From positions 22,579,001-22,643,000 of the forward strand of contig JAYKKI010000027.1 in NCBI GenBank assembly GCA_039881145.1: a stretch of 64,000 nucleotides of DNA. Reading direction: 5' to 3'. Below are positions 44,280 to 56,214 of the stretch, one piece after another. The position numbers were made by a program, and so were the translations under genes. The notes beneath the pieces were generated by a model. The model ran no database searches. It was not told the DNA's origin and saw nothing but the letters and a program-made list of their open reading frames with translations. Position 1 is the first letter of the stretch; the number at the start of each line of letters is the position of its first letter. This stretch comes from Druceiella hillmani (taxonomy: Eukaryota; Arthropoda; Insecta; Lepidoptera; Hepialidae).

Positions 44280-46045
44280 CGTATCGAAAATGACATTGTA
44301 TCATTTTACATCAATATATGACTAATAATATGCAAGTATACTTTTATAATTATATGCTGATATGTTGAATATATTGGAATAAAATAACTACATATCATAG
44401 GAATGTCTAAATCGGTTAGTGAATTAAAACAATTTTAATTAAAAATTCGATTACAATTCAAATAAAAAACGTCCTGCGAGGGAACTAGTGCCCAGAGGGT
44501 GTCGTACCATTGTATAATGTTATCAGCTTTGGGTGTTTTTTTAATGATATTTCTCGTGATTAGTTTAAGTGGTTATTTTAATGGTATCACTCATGTATCA
44601 CTAATATTATATATCTTTATATAACATTAAAATGCTGACATATTGTCTTGAAACGTCTTTACAACATATTTCATCAAATAATTTTCAGAGGACAAAGCTC
44701 TAATACATGAGAAGACACATAGTATATGTGACTTTATCATGCGCAGTATAAATGTAACTTACGTATTTATATATTCATCCGCTTTAACTTTTTACTTCTT
44801 ATTACTATGACACTTCTATGATTGGAAACTTTATTACAAATACTATTAAGGTGTTTATTGTTTCGTAATCTAATACATCTCTAAGGTATAAAGTACTTAC
44901 GGTAACGGGTAAGCCACCATATATCACTAAATACGCTGAGTTTTTACAACAAATAAGCAATATAATTAAGAAATGGAAGCCAACAATATTCTAATTTGAA
45001 TTTAGCAAAATGGCAAGATAATACCATATACCATAGTCTTTGTTCCACATTATCGAGTAGCATATAATATGGCGTATTTGTTCCTAGCTGTTCTAACCAT
45101 GACACGAACTGACAATGTTAATGCCTATAATAATAATAATATCTGTAGGAAAACATCGATTTAGTCGTGAAAACTCAAGAATTCCATTACAGTTTGTATT
45201 ACCAGTAAACTTTGCAGGTTTGGCTTCTTGTCCTTAACCTATATACTATTATTATCCTTTAACTTTTTGGCACAAAAATTTTCTTCCTTATTTTGCTGAA
45301 ATATAACAAAAATCAAATTTCTGAGATGTATGAATCTTGGAATTAGTAGGAAAAATTGTTACAGAAATTTGTTAGACTCTAAAAACGTATTTGTGTAAAC
45401 TGGCAATAGAACAAGATCTCAAAATAATATATGAATAAATTTTTATTATATGTTCTATTCTAATAAGGCGTTCTGGTAATTGCTCACACTATATTGATGT
45501 TATAACAAAAGAAAAGTACCTATCAAATACTAGTGACCCGTTTTGCCATTTTTAGTACGGATCTTTGAAACATAGTTCTATAAAGTTTTATTGAAAAGGT
45601 GGTACTAAATAAATCGAAAGCTGATAACATTTAGGGTTTTTGTCAAAAATCATCTAATCATTTCGATTTTTTTAACTAATTGAGTAGTTTTTTGTTTCCA
45701 ATTGAAATGATCACAAATCACAGTTATAGATTTATGTCCTATCCTTAAATTTTCCTAACTTTACTATCGATATATCGTTTTGGTCTTTGTCTAAGAACAA
45801 AAAAAAAAATAAAAAACTGAAAAAAAATATAATTATTATTTATAATATATATTTGTATGACAGTCATTTGTAAATATGTATCGACAGTCATATATAAATA
45901 TGTATTTGCCTGAGACGAATCTACTAACATAAATAAAAGTGGCGTTTATTACTGTTATGAACTGTTCGATTCCGTTGCTTTCCGTAAAAGATAACTAGTA
46001 ATTAGACATTTAGTATCATTGCATTGCTTAGTATATATAATAATC
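44280..46045. other. A+T-rich intergenic DNA, no gene seen
   Basis: A short conspicuous run, CCTGCGAGGGAACTAGTGCC plus CAGAGGGTGTCG (44473-44505), stands out but has no match. Other sequence is unassigned. Confidence 0.4.
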
Positions 46046-46049
46046 CTAC

Positions 46050-46215
46050 AAAACTTATCTGTACATAATTATCACGATTTTTTTATTTATTTATAATCAA
46101 TGTTATATGTACTTCATAAATTTAAACACTAAAAAAACTTTTCTGTACCTAATTATCACGATTTTTTTATTTATTTATAATCTATTTTAAATGTACTTTA
46201 TAAATTTAAACACTG
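46050..46215. repeat. Tandem duplication, ~83-bp unit, 2 copies
   Basis: AATTATCACGATTTTTTTAT, TTATTTATAATC and CATAAATTTAAACACT occur twice about 83 bp apart. Confidence 0.85.
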
Positions 46216-46216
46216 T

Positions 46217-46250
46217 CAAAAATGTACGTACATTACATTTTTGACAGATC
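46217..46250. repeat. 13-bp-arm palindrome
   Basis: TGTCAAAAATGTA and TACATTTTTGACA flank CGTACAT, directly after the 83-bp duplication. Confidence 0.8.
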
Positions 46251-46254
46251 AACA

Positions 46255-47085
46255 TTGAACAGGTGCAAGTCATTTTTGTAAATATAATTTACAACAGGAG
46301 TACCGACTAAGCTCTTTTGTCCGCAGATAGTGGTGTTCTGACACTGTTATTCGCGACTATTTTTTAATGGACAATTGTCTTGGTAAACTTGCATGAAGAT
46401 CTTGTTAGATATTTACCTCAATTTGATATGATATTTAATTTATTTTTCAGAATATATAGTTTTAAAATCTTTATCTTTGAATTTATTGATTTAGTGCTTT
46501 TATGGACTTGCATTTAGCATATTTTTTTATTATTTTTCTCAACATATTTATTATGACCTTAGGTCCGTTGCAATCTTGTTTCGAGCAAATTTCAGTGAGG
46601 GAAGTTCGAATTTCCTCAATTTACAGAAAAAAAACAATTTACGGTAGGCTATACAAACCTCGTTGGTAATTTGTATTTTCATAAAATACTCTAAGCAAAT
46701 ATGTGCATAAAATGTGATTTTAAATACGTTTAATTCAGGGAAAACTTGGAGCTAAGTAACATGTGAAGTTATTTTGGAAATTCACCTCTAAATTTAGTTA
46801 AAAATTATACTTTTAGTATTAAATTGTTAAGAGTTCACTTCTAAGAAATTCGAGCTTAATTAACATGTGCGTAGATACAGTATATTGATAAATTAAGGTT
46901 ACTATTAAACTTTATAATTTAATTATATTTTATTTGTAAGTCCTTGATCAACTATATTTCATTTACTTATCCGTCATTAAGAAAATAAATGAGATATTAT
47001 AAATACATTATAATATCTTCATACCTCAAAATCTATTTTATCTTAATTTTATTTTCATACAGTTTGTTCTGAAATAAAGTTTAAA
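46255..47085. other. A+T-rich intergenic DNA, no gene seen
   Basis: No supported feature. Confidence 0.45.
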
Positions 47086-47089
47086 GTTT

Positions 47090-47330
47090 TTTTTTTCTTG
47101 CAGGCCTTGGCTGCATCTACTACGTGCTCCTACCAGCGTCTTCGTCTATCACTTGCGACTCGTTTCCAATTATTTATATTCAAAGTTTTTATGTCTTTTT
47201 CGATGTCATCCACCCATCTATAGGGTAATTTACCTCTTGGTTGAGTACCCTCGGGTTTGTTGAATGTTAATATTTTAGTAGGTTTATTCTCGTAAACGTA
47301 TACACACGGCGATCACTGGATACGTTTGAG
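47090..47330 (-). pseudogene. LINE ORF2 C-terminal remnant (RTE/Jockey-type)
   Basis: The minus strand reads KPEGTQPRGKLPYRWVDDIE, KDIKTLNINNWKRVASDRRR, RW then EHVVDAAKACK. This is the common LINE ending 'GRP..RW.DD.EKDL...G...W...A.DR..W...VE.AK'. It ends at a poly-T (poly-A on the sense strand) near 47085. It adjoins copy B of the composite repeat and seems to replace that copy's left part. Confidence 0.75.
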
Positions 47331-48044
47331 CGAAAGGTCCTCATCTTCGAGCAAAATGTCTTCATCGGCTTTGGCTCAATGCAAGAAGAGAGGATAATCC
47401 TGCTTTAAAGTTTGCAACCTCTCATTCATAAACACTCTAATATCGCTCCATGACAATTAATTTTCTGTCCAAATTAATACTTAGTTTCATTTGGCACTTG
47501 ACACTAAGAGCTCATTCACAATAAAAGTTTTAAAAGAAAAGTCTTTACGTCTCTCTAAAAGATCTTTTTTCTTCTGTTCCTTTATTTTTTTGGCGTTCTT
47601 TATATTCGACGTGACTTTTAATTTTTCCGTAACGTCTTAAATCTCTTACTTTTCTCGTTTTTTTTTCTTGAATTTGTTTAAATGACATTTAGTTTTATTT
47701 TTAAAATTTGTTGAAATGCTTTGTTGTAATATCGGTATTCAGTACTAACATTTTAACATAGATCTTTGGACGTGATAATTATGCACACTCTATCTCGGGA
47801 TGTATGTTATGTGTAAAAAAAACGTTGTGCGTATCAGCTCCGACGCGCCACTGGTTTCCTCCTTAATTACGATTGTCCTGGAATGTATAAAATAGGCGAC
47901 ATTGTATATAAATATAAATATCAATATCATCTATCAATATATCTTTTACCTTTAAGGCAGCGTTCATAAGAAACCCATTCGCTCAATTGTTTTTTCGTTG
48001 ATTGACTTTTCAAAACTAGTCGCCATGAAAATGTTTTTGACGGG

Positions 48045-48310
48045 ATAATATACAACCTATGTCCATCCTGAAGGTCCTTTCTAAATATTAGTGGAATTTT
48101 GGAAATCGGATGAGTGGTTTTGGAGATTACCTCCTACATCCAAACTCACAAAATTTAACTTTTTTGTAATATTTGAAACTTTTTTTAACAGGTTATACAT
48201 AAGCTGTGTCCAATCTGAAAGCCCTTTCTAAATATTGGTGAAAGAATTTTTGAAATCGTTTGAGTGGTTTTGGAGATTACCTCCTACATCACACTTACAA
48301 ACTGTTACAT
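48045..48310. repeat. Tandem pair, ~130-bp unit (LINE/SINE tail-like)
   Basis: Both units contain CCTTTCTAAATATT.GTG, TTTGAAATCG or TTGGAAATCG and GAGTGGTTTTGGAGATTACC then TCCTACATC. This wording ('...CGGTTGAGTGGTTTTGGAGATTA...') is typical of the 3' tails of RTE-related insect repeats. No RT is attached. Confidence 0.6.
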
Positions 48311-48991
48311 TTTGTTTAACGCTCTGAACTTCTGATTTTACTTCTCACAAAACTTCATACAGGACGCTATAAATGTAAATAGATTCTTAAGGAGCAAACT
48401 AAAACAAATAAATTTTGTTACAATAGTTAAATTTTTACTTCAATTATTCTCAATATTTTTATGAAAGATACGTTCCTTGTATACAAGTTATATGAAACAT
48501 ATCGGTTTAAAAGTTTTAAGAAGGATGTTGTAATGACCACGTAATATGTGTAAGTGCTTTTTTGTATTTTATATATATCAAATGCAAACAGTAATCGCAT
48601 TTAAACTCTATATAATAATGTTTACTGAGATAATATCAATGAATTGGGTGCAAACCAAGACAATGATTAAAAGTAACATGAAGGAGAATAAGCAAGAAAT
48701 AATTGGCTATAAAGGGGTTAGAGCTAAAGGATAGGCTTTAAATGATATCACTGATCATAAAGATTTTCAGAGTTCACGCTAATACATTTTTATAGACAGA
48801 TTTATGAATCTAAGTCTGGTCTTCTAAATCAGATCACATATTTTTATTAGTACATATATTTTTTAAATTTTATTTCACGCGTTAATATCCTAAAAGGTGA
48901 AATTATAATTATATGGTCAACTTATTACAAGGTTATTTAAAAATAAGACGAATTTTTTTTATCATTATTCTATAATTTTTTAGTGATATGA

Positions 48992-49252
48992 CAATTAAGT
49001 GAAACTATGTGATGTAGTATTACTTATATTTTATTTAAGTTCTTTACCATCCCTAGGTTTCGTTGTATTACAATATCTTCAGGTAGGCTGTTAGCAAAGA
49101 TCTTTACTAATAGCCCATCGGAACATGTCGTAATACAACGAAACCTAGGTCGTGGTAAAGAACTTAAAGAAAGTAGAAATAACACTACATCACGTAGTTT
49201 CATTTAATTGTGAGTAATAAATTTCTACAAAATTAACGCCAAATATATTCAA
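48992..49252 (+). mobile_element. Foldback element, complete copy with TSD
   Basis: The hairpin starts CAATTAAGTGAAACTATGTG and its inverse ends ...CACGTAGTTTCATTTAATTG, with arms of ~108 bp and almost no loop. A 42-bp tail follows on the right only, ending GCCAAATATATTCAA. TAGTGATATGA at 48981-48991 is repeated exactly at 49253-49263, an 11-bp target-site duplication. The insertion splits copy B of the composite repeat, whose uninterrupted counterpart is copy A near 43200. Confidence 0.9.
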
Positions 49253-50204
49253 TAGTGATATGATGTTCTAACTGAATTCGTTACTTTGCTTTTTGTCTTA
49301 AGAATGATGTTAATAAACACAGTGAAAACATATTGCGACGCATGTACGCATAGTCGTGTCCGTGTCGACGTGGGCTTATATAGTGGTTGTATTTATAGAA
49401 ACCTTTTTAATAGTAGCAGCATCCAGTAAGTTTCCTAATCCACTTTTCCTCATGATAATTGGTATTATACATTTTTCCAAGATAATTGATATGACAATGC
49501 AAAATAAATTTTCACAAAGTAACGTGTTAAATAACCCCCATCATTTAAGTGCATTAAAATGCACTTGTTCGTTCACTCTTCACATCAATTCAAGCATTCG
49601 TAAATAAGTATCGTCAGACAACAGACGCAATTTAATTGAGAGGTTGAGTTTAGTAATTTCATCACTAGATTCTCTTTACTCTAACAATTGCTTTATTGAA
49701 CCAGTTAAATGTTCATTCAATGGATTCATCGACAATATTTTTCAGCGATTGGATTTAATTATCACTAGGATCTGATATCTTTGAAAGTATATATACGAGG
49801 AAACGAATAATGAAACTTTTTTTCAATTATGTCGTGAATTCCACTAATTTTACCGATCTATCCACACCTACTGTAACCTATCCGCATCTTGTTTAATTGC
49901 CTAAAATTAAGCCAGAATAATGAAGCTTATTATTAGATGGTTATTTAATACTTCATATCTAATTATTAATTAGACGTTGAATGTTCTAATGAAGACGAAA
50001 ATGTTAACAAATGAGAATAAACAAAAGTTTTATACGACTCCATTGTTCTCTCGATATAAAATAATTAAAGAACTTACGAAAGGAAGATAATGTTTCATAT
50101 TTCCCTTCAACAATCGGATTACTGCCATTACAAATTGAAATCTTATTTGAGTTGAAATTTAAATAAATTACACGAGTCACCTTCATTCAGGTAACAATAC
50201 CATA

Positions 50205-51345
50205 TGGAATTTGATCTATTCATTTCCGTATATCTTCTTTCATTTGTGATATTATTTATTTTGTACTAAATTTTAAGGTGTTAGGTCACTTTTATTACCT
50301 TTAGCAGTTCTGATGGGTGAGTTTGTATTAAAGTACATTATATTTTAAAGAATATATATTTTTATTATATTGAGTTCAACCTTGATTTTTTGCAGATTTA
50401 CGCGGCCACAGACTTTATTATTTATTATTAATGTCAACTTCTTACCTTAGACTTTTCCTGAGAAAAACGTTTTTAACTTACAGACATATAATATAGAGAC
50501 AAGCAGACAACAAATTGATTATATAATAGAAGCACATATATCTAAAGTCATTAAAGCCAACCTTTGAAGGTAAATCAAATTGTATTATATTAAGTAATTG
50601 TTAAAATGCTAACGCGTTCGTATGTATCGTTTTTTCATCAGTTATTAGTTGATTGAATAATGTACAGTTTACCCTCTGAGCAATTATCTCGGGGAATAAG
50701 GAGATTTGTAATGAAAGATACGGCTTAAATACATATTTTATTATTTTATTCTGCATTTTGAAATTTAAGCTTTTTTAACATACAAACAACAACCATAGGG
50801 TAGTTGGATACAACATAACATGTCTCTTTCTTGGATGAAGCATTTTCAAATGCACTTGCTTAATTATGCTCTTATCATCGATAAGTTATGAGACAAAATA
50901 TTAATATTAACAGATAAATTATGTGATTGAATATTAGAATAGTTATGAAACTAAGATACGAAAAAATAAAACAATATTGTCCCAGAAGATAAAACAATAT
51001 TTTCCCCTTTTGCATTTTTAATTACGAAAATAAAAATAGTTAGAATGCCATATTATATATCATAAAAGTATTAACGTCAGAATTTTGCACTTTGATATTA
51101 TTTTTAAAATATTTCATTCTTAACTACTTAATCGTTTCTTTAAATTATCATGGTATAATTGACAATAATAAGAGAGATTCATTTCACAACCTTAATATAT
51201 TTGATAATGGAGACAGTTAAATTTCTTACACCAGGGCATAATTTCATATTTCTCACGTCCTGCATTAAATTACATAAAACACAACCTTATCAAAAGTAAC
51301 TATGCTTTCCTATATAATTAAAAAAAACCACATCATCATGCGTGA
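50205..51345. other. A+T-rich intergenic DNA, no gene seen
   Basis: No supported feature. Confidence 0.45.
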
Positions 51346-51349
51346 AGTA

Positions 51350-51610
51350 AACTTCATCAAATAAATGCATTGAAAATTTAACCTTTCATGGATTCATTTG
51401 ATAGGTTCAAGCGTTTGTATTCAAATGTGGATGTAAAAGCGACACTTCCGTTTAATTGAGAGGCAGAGTTTTGTTATTTCATCACTCTATTAGTTTTGTT
51501 CCAGCATTTTTGTTTATTCCGTTAAACTGGATCAATTATAATTTGCTGAGTTGATCACTACTTTTTTAGCGACTGGGTGTAGTTATCAATAGGTTCCGAT
51601 GTTTTATTGT
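51350..51610 (+). repeat. Composite repeat, copy E (short fragment)
   Basis: Shares ACTTCATCAAATAAATGCAT, TTGATAGGTTCAAGCGTTTG, TTTAATTGAGAGGCAGAGTT, TTCCAGCA and GCGACTGGGTGTAGTTATCA with copies A, B and D. It breaks off at the RTE tail that follows. Confidence 0.55.
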
Positions 51611-51619
51611 GTAATGTCG

Positions 51620-51795
51620 GAGCAATAGCATATTGTGTTGGTCACAAGGCTTACGGTCTTCGATGGAATGATGCTACAAGCTTTGCATAGCTTAATTCCA
51701 CAGATCAAGGAAGGTGCGAGAGGCTAAGCACTGCAGTCTCTACGTCCAACAGTGGACTGAGAACGGTCGTTGATTATGATGGAAGATGAGATATA
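51620..51795 (+). mobile_element. RTE-type LINE 3' end fragment
   Basis: GCACTGCAGTCTCTACGTCC, then AACAGTGGACTGAGAACGG, then TTGATTATGATGGAAGATG. The 'CTGCAGTCTC.ACGTCCA.CAGTGGAC...GATGATGATG' ending is a familiar 3' end of insect RTE/LINE elements. Only the end is left, as expected from 5' truncation. Confidence 0.6.
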
Positions 51796-51982
51796 TTTGA
51801 GCGCTTAGGCATATTTAAATAAAATTTGTACTCCAAAAATTTAAAATAGAATGATGTAAGACTGTTGATATCTGAAGCAATAACCTATTTCGCTAGAAAT
51901 CAAAATATATGTCAGTCGAACGCTTTGGTTTGTTTTGAGTACATAATAACTGTCGCAAAAAGTGTGCGTAATGACAATAAGG

Positions 51983-52016
51983 ATTTAGATGAAGATATGG
52001 CTATCTTCATCTAAAT
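51983..52016. repeat. Perfect 15-bp-arm hairpin
   Basis: ATTTAGATGAAGATA and its inverse flank TGGC. No poly-T follows and no gene is near. Confidence 0.8.
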
Positions 52017-52190
52017 GCTCTGCACCGGGCACCTTTTTGAGTTAACATTTCAAACTACAATAGTTACATCAAAATTACGTTTGAACATATTGTAAGTAAC
52101 ACGAAAATCAACAGCAAACATTCACTGTATATGTTGCAACTTTTTATGGATTGCTTATCACGATCCATTTTCTTCAGTTAAATCGTCAAA

Positions 52191-52400
52191 ATGTACGGCG
52201 AAAAAAGGTCTCAAAAAATGGCACTATTAAATTTTTATCCCTCTTGCGTTTTGCAATATGATACGAGAAAACCTATAAAACTACTAAAATTGTTTTTTTT
52301 GCGTAACTTTGGCTGGGAAAGGGATAAATATTTGAAAAATGTCTATTGTTGTCAAGATCAATGTTGTGATAGTTATAAAAAAAATTGTAATGCCCGGTAA
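52191..52400 (+). CDS. Small ORF, 69 codons, Cys-rich end, unrecognised
   Basis: Starts ATGTACGGCG in AAAATG context, with residues GEKRSQKMALLNFYPSCVLQ, then FFLRNFGWERDKYLKN, ending VYCCQDQCCDSYKKNCNAR. The five-cysteine end is unusual for a chance frame in A+T-rich DNA, but there is no signal peptide and no family match. A decayed exon or chance frame are alternatives. Confidence 0.2.
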   Translation: MYGEKRSQKMALLNFYPSCVLQYDTRKPIKLLKLFFLRNFGWERDKYLKNVYCCQDQCCDSYKKNCNAR

Positions 52401-52699
52401 ATTCTAATAATAATTGGTACTGCTGCCATTTTACAAAATATTTTTAATGAATTCAGTTTAATCATTCGTAATAATAAATGTGAAACATCTAATTTTTTTT
52501 ATATTTTCATGCTGAAATACTTTTATTTGAATGTATTGAAAAGGGAAAATCAAATATTCAGAGTTGCTAATAATAAAATATTAATTTTATTTTATTATTT
52601 CATTTTTTTAGACAATTTATTACAGAAACGTTTCTTAACAATTTATTGAAAATATATTTTTAATTTTACAACACTGTTAGCCGACAAGACACAAAGCTA

Positions 52700-53245
52700 T
52701 TCGAAATAACTCGCCATGACGTGCCATCAAAACGTTTTAACTCCCAACGAAATGCGCCATTAGATGTCTCACATTAATTATATTTAATCGAGACACAGTG
52801 CTTTAACTCACTCATTTATACTTCTATAGCAAAGGATGGGAAAAACTTGGTACCTTTTATTCCACCATATTTTACAGATATTTTAACGTAACGTCACGAC
52901 GTGCCATCAAAACGTTTTATCTCCCAACCAAATGCACCATTAGATGTCTCACATTAATTATAATAAATCAAGATACAGTGCTTTAACTCACTCATTTATA
53001 TTTCCATAGCAAAGGACGGGAAGACTTTGGTTGCTTTTATTCCACCACGTTTTACATGTATTTTAACGTAACGTCACGACGTGTCATCAAAACGTTTTAA
53101 CCCCCAAACAAGTCAGTCATTAGATGTCTCACATTAATAATAAATCGAGACATGTTGCTTTAACTCACTCATATGCTCTCCTCTAGCAATGGACGGGAAG
53201 ATCTTGGTTGTTTTTATTCCATCATTTCTTGCAGATAACTTTTAA
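52700..53245. repeat. Satellite array, ~180-bp unit, 3 copies
   Basis: GACGTGCCATCAAAACGTTT or a close variant recurs near 52719, 52898 and 53080. Each is followed by CATTAGATGTCTCACATTAA, GCTTTAACTCACTCAT and GCAAAGGA.GGGAA. A more diverged, rearranged piece with TTTTAACTCACTCATTTACA and GCTTGACTCTTTTTACAG occurs at 53640-53790. Confidence 0.9.
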
Positions 53246-53259
53246 AGAAGAACTTGACC

Positions 53260-53985
53260 CTTTTTACAGCATTGTTTTTAATAGAGTAGTTGTTAGTTAA
53301 TAAGGGTTACGCAATCTTTATTCTTAACTACAAAAGATAAGAGGTATGATCAAGTTTTAACTTTAGGTCATTAAGTAGTTACTTTAAATAAGTTTTAAAA
53401 TATGCCATCAAAATATTCTCCAAAAATTAAGTTTTCTTAGGTAACGTCTTTAAATAGGCCACTACTTCTTATATCACAGGGTTGAAGAACATTATATCGC
53501 CGTGATAAATTATATATCTTTTTTTCATAAACCTGTCATGGAATCTTTACAGCCACTAAAATATTCTCTTTGCATGACTGCTCGTTAAAGGGATGTTTGA
53601 AAAATTTTTACAGGGCTAAAGTTCACCATTGTGATAAATATAATAATAAATTGAGATATAATGTTTTAACTCACTCATTTACACTTCTCCAGCAATGCAG
53701 TTGATTCCTTTGATTTTACACTTTTTTTACAGCAACTTTTTAAAGCACAGCTTGACTCTTTTTACAGTCATCTTCTTCATTGAGTAATTACTACTTAATG
53801 TGGATGTCGCAATCCTTTTATTTAACTAAAAAAGACACGATTTAACTTTAAGTTATAACTTTAAGCCACGTTTTAACTTTACGCCAAGTTTGAAATTTAG
53901 CACCGTTTCTGGTGGGATATTTTCCCGTTGCTTACGTTGTTCCCTGTCCTTACGAAGTAATATAAGTCTATGATTTTAAGATCAA
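53260..53985. other. Degenerate continuation of the 180-bp satellite
   Basis: Scattered satellite words (TTTTTACAG, TTTTAACTCACTCATTTACA, AGTTTTAACTTTA) without regular spacing. No gene. Confidence 0.4.
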
Positions 53986-53990
53986 TTTTA

Positions 53991-54043
53991 TTTTAAATTA
54001 TGTTGTTTAGTTTAAGTTTTAAACTAAACAACATAATTTAAAA
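53991..54043. repeat. Perfect 25-bp-arm hairpin
   Basis: TTTTAAATTATGTTGTTTAG plus TTTAA is repeated inverted after a 3-base loop (GTT). GTTGTTTAGTTTAAGTTTT occurs a third time at about 54066. A perfect 25-bp stem with a tiny loop will extrude or fold in RNA. No flanking gene explains it. Confidence 0.9.
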
Positions 54044-54398
54044 GAAAATTGTTGAAAAGTTAAAACGTTGTTTAGTTTAAGTTTTCTTTCAAATAAAACT
54101 CATTTTGACTAAAATGAAATGGATACATGGAATAGTATTTTTATAATAATGTTATTTGAAAATATAATACGTCCTTCAAAATTTTACAGACAATACATAT
54201 GTGTCAAGATTATATTCCAACTATGGATTACATTTTAGCAATAAACATCTTTGCAACATCGCAAGATCCAACAATTCTATTTTGCGTCGTTAGTATATAA
54301 AATTTATATTCATATTTTAACAATACAAATGTAACAACATAATGGATACAACGCCCTTCTTATTTAATTAAAATACAAGACTTCGAATATTAGATATC

Positions 54399-54584
54399 TT
54401 AAATATAATATATTATTGTGCAGTAAAGCTTTTCCGACAGTTGTTTGAGAACCGGCTCGCTTAGCGTTGTGCAATTTGCTCTTTGTTCACCGCAACATTT
54501 AGCTATCGCTGGAAATCGCTGTAAATGTTTGTATTCGTCGCCATTTGGATTGACACATGCTATGTGGCAATCATCACAGATCTT
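54399..54584 (-). CDS. Candidate exon, Cys-rich, unrecognised
   Basis: The minus frame reads ICDDCHIACVNPNGDEYKHL, then QRFPAIAKCCGEQRANCTTL, then SEPVLKQLSEKLYCTI before a TAA. Seven cysteines in ~50 residues and non-A+T-driven codons make this one of the better chance-resistant frames here. There is no ATG. TGTCAAAG on the minus strand could be an acceptor. A tempting upstream mini-exon does not join in phase. Confidence 0.25.
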   Translation of the reverse strand, partial: KICDDCHIACVNPNGDEYKHLQRFPAIAKCCGEQRANCTTLSEPVLKQLSEKLYCTIIYYI

Positions 54585-54599
54585 TGACACAATCTAGCG

Positions 54600-56170
54600 T
54601 TATTGTATATTAGTACCACTTACTTGTCAAATTCATTATCTTTTGACATAATTATTGTCCTGCAGCAAAACATTAAACATTTTGTTATAATTTAACGAAT
54701 TGTTGATTTTATCAGTTGTGGAAAGGGTGCTACTAGACAATATTACCATATTTTTCAAATTCTAAGCAGTTTCTTCTACATGGTAGAGCAATCTTTCATA
54801 TGCCATAATAACATTTCTGACAGTCGGGTGGTTTTTCAATTCCTTTTTAATCAAATAGCACTAAAGAAGTCTTGTGAGGGTTTATATGTTGGAAAACATT
54901 TTATGTGATTATTTTCAACAAAATTGACATACAAATATTTTAACGAAATGGTATTGACCAAAAAACCCAAAAATATAAGCCCCTCGGTGTTTCTGTAAGA
55001 AGCTTAAGTACTGACTACACACTTGAGCAATTGGAAGCATTCGTAAACTTTATCGATTTTATCAAATATTTCTTGTTTATAACCCTGATGTAATGGCTTT
55101 TTGAATTGAAGGTTATTTAAATTTCTAGTGCTGAAAATATCAAAAACAGCATTGATATGAAGAAGGAACTTAAATATCCTTCACATTTCTCGAAAATAGG
55201 CATACTGAGGTCTTTATTATATACGTCGATAGCAACAGCCATGTACATAGCCATGTATAGTCATGTACTACTTAGTAATTGCGCAGCTAACCTTACTTTC
55301 TTTTTTGTTTTGAAGTCCATATATCTCGCAGTCAACTTATTTGCGAGAAATAAACCTTATGTTTGCTGCAATGTTTTTAGCTGTTTAAGCTTTTAGTAGG
55401 GAAAAGAACAACTGGCAACTTCCAACTATTCCACCATCATGAACACAAGGATTTGTTTGGTAATTTCTCACCTCGCAAATAATTTCCGACATTGACATAG
55501 TCGTAGTGTTTTTTTCTACAATTTTTGGCTGTTCCCATTTTTTTATTTCGACAAATGTTAAATTTGCATAAAGTTTAGTTTTCTTTAATTAGTTTTTTTT
55601 AGAAATTTCTACGATCGTAAGGAATATAAAAGAATAATAATAATAAATATCACTTGTTACGGTACGAGGTCACGGTTCTCGTTTTCTTCAATTTAATCTA
55701 TAAACAAAATGATTTTATATTCGCTATTGGTAGTAGCTACAGTTGCTTAATACCTTTTCCCCATGGAATACTTACGGGTACACATAAAGTGGGTATTGAG
55801 TCTTTCATTAAAACACGCGATGTTTTCTTCGTATAAAATATGTTTGTTCAAAATGTTTACTACAAACAATATCTTGTTTGGGAGTCCATACATGTTTCAA
55901 ATTTGTGTCCATTTGTCACGCAACAAAGAATTAGTTGGGAATCTGAAATCAAAAATATTATTTTAGTTTTTATTAGAAAAATATTCATTACATATAAGCC
56001 AACGAACACAAAAAAAAGTATGAACTACACTACACAAAATATAAACAAAAGTCATGACTTCCAACTTTTTTTAAAGATACTTAGATATTGTCTATTACAG
56101 ACACATCCAGAGAGTCTTTGAAAAAAGCTATCGATATTCGTAACATCACCATTTTGTCAAGGCATAAAAG
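54600..56170. other. A+T-rich intergenic DNA with unremarkable frames
   Basis: Plus frames at 55157-55396 (79 codons, with a hydrophobic C-terminal half) and 55654-56121 (three overlapping frames) show no family resemblance and have biased composition. I do not call them genes. Confidence 0.35.
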
Positions 56171-56172
56171 GC

Positions 56173-56210
56173 AATAAAGTGTTTATTTACGCTAGAATAA
56201 ACACTTTATT
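56173..56210. repeat. Perfect 15-bp-arm hairpin
   Basis: AATAAAGTGTTTATT and AATAAACACTTTATT flank TACGCTAG. Confidence 0.8.
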
Positions 56211-56214
56211 ATTC

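Larger units (their letters stand above)
47440..50200 (+). repeat. Composite repeat, copy B (with insertions)
   Basis: 47440-47850 matches copy A 42560-42930 and copy C 59265-59830 (AAATTAATACTTAGTTTCAT, AAAAGATCTTTTTTCTTC, TTTTTAATTTTTCC.TAA). 48770-48990 and 49264-50200 match copy A 42950-44130. The intervening 47850-48770 holds a separate tandem repeat, and 48992-49252 is a foldback insertion. An 83-codon frame at 49356-49607 lies over the shared TATA region and is not conserved in frame. Confidence 0.65.

Noticed and set aside
54582..54649. Two-exon model joining MSKDNEFDK to the Cys-rich frame through a 42-base intron with a TACTAAT branch site
   Set aside because: The donor and acceptor look good, but the 26-base first exon leaves the second in the wrong frame and a stop follows at once.
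55654..56121. Three overlapping plus frames suggesting a gene
   Set aside because: Different frames, no shared motif, biased composition and no splice logic connecting them.
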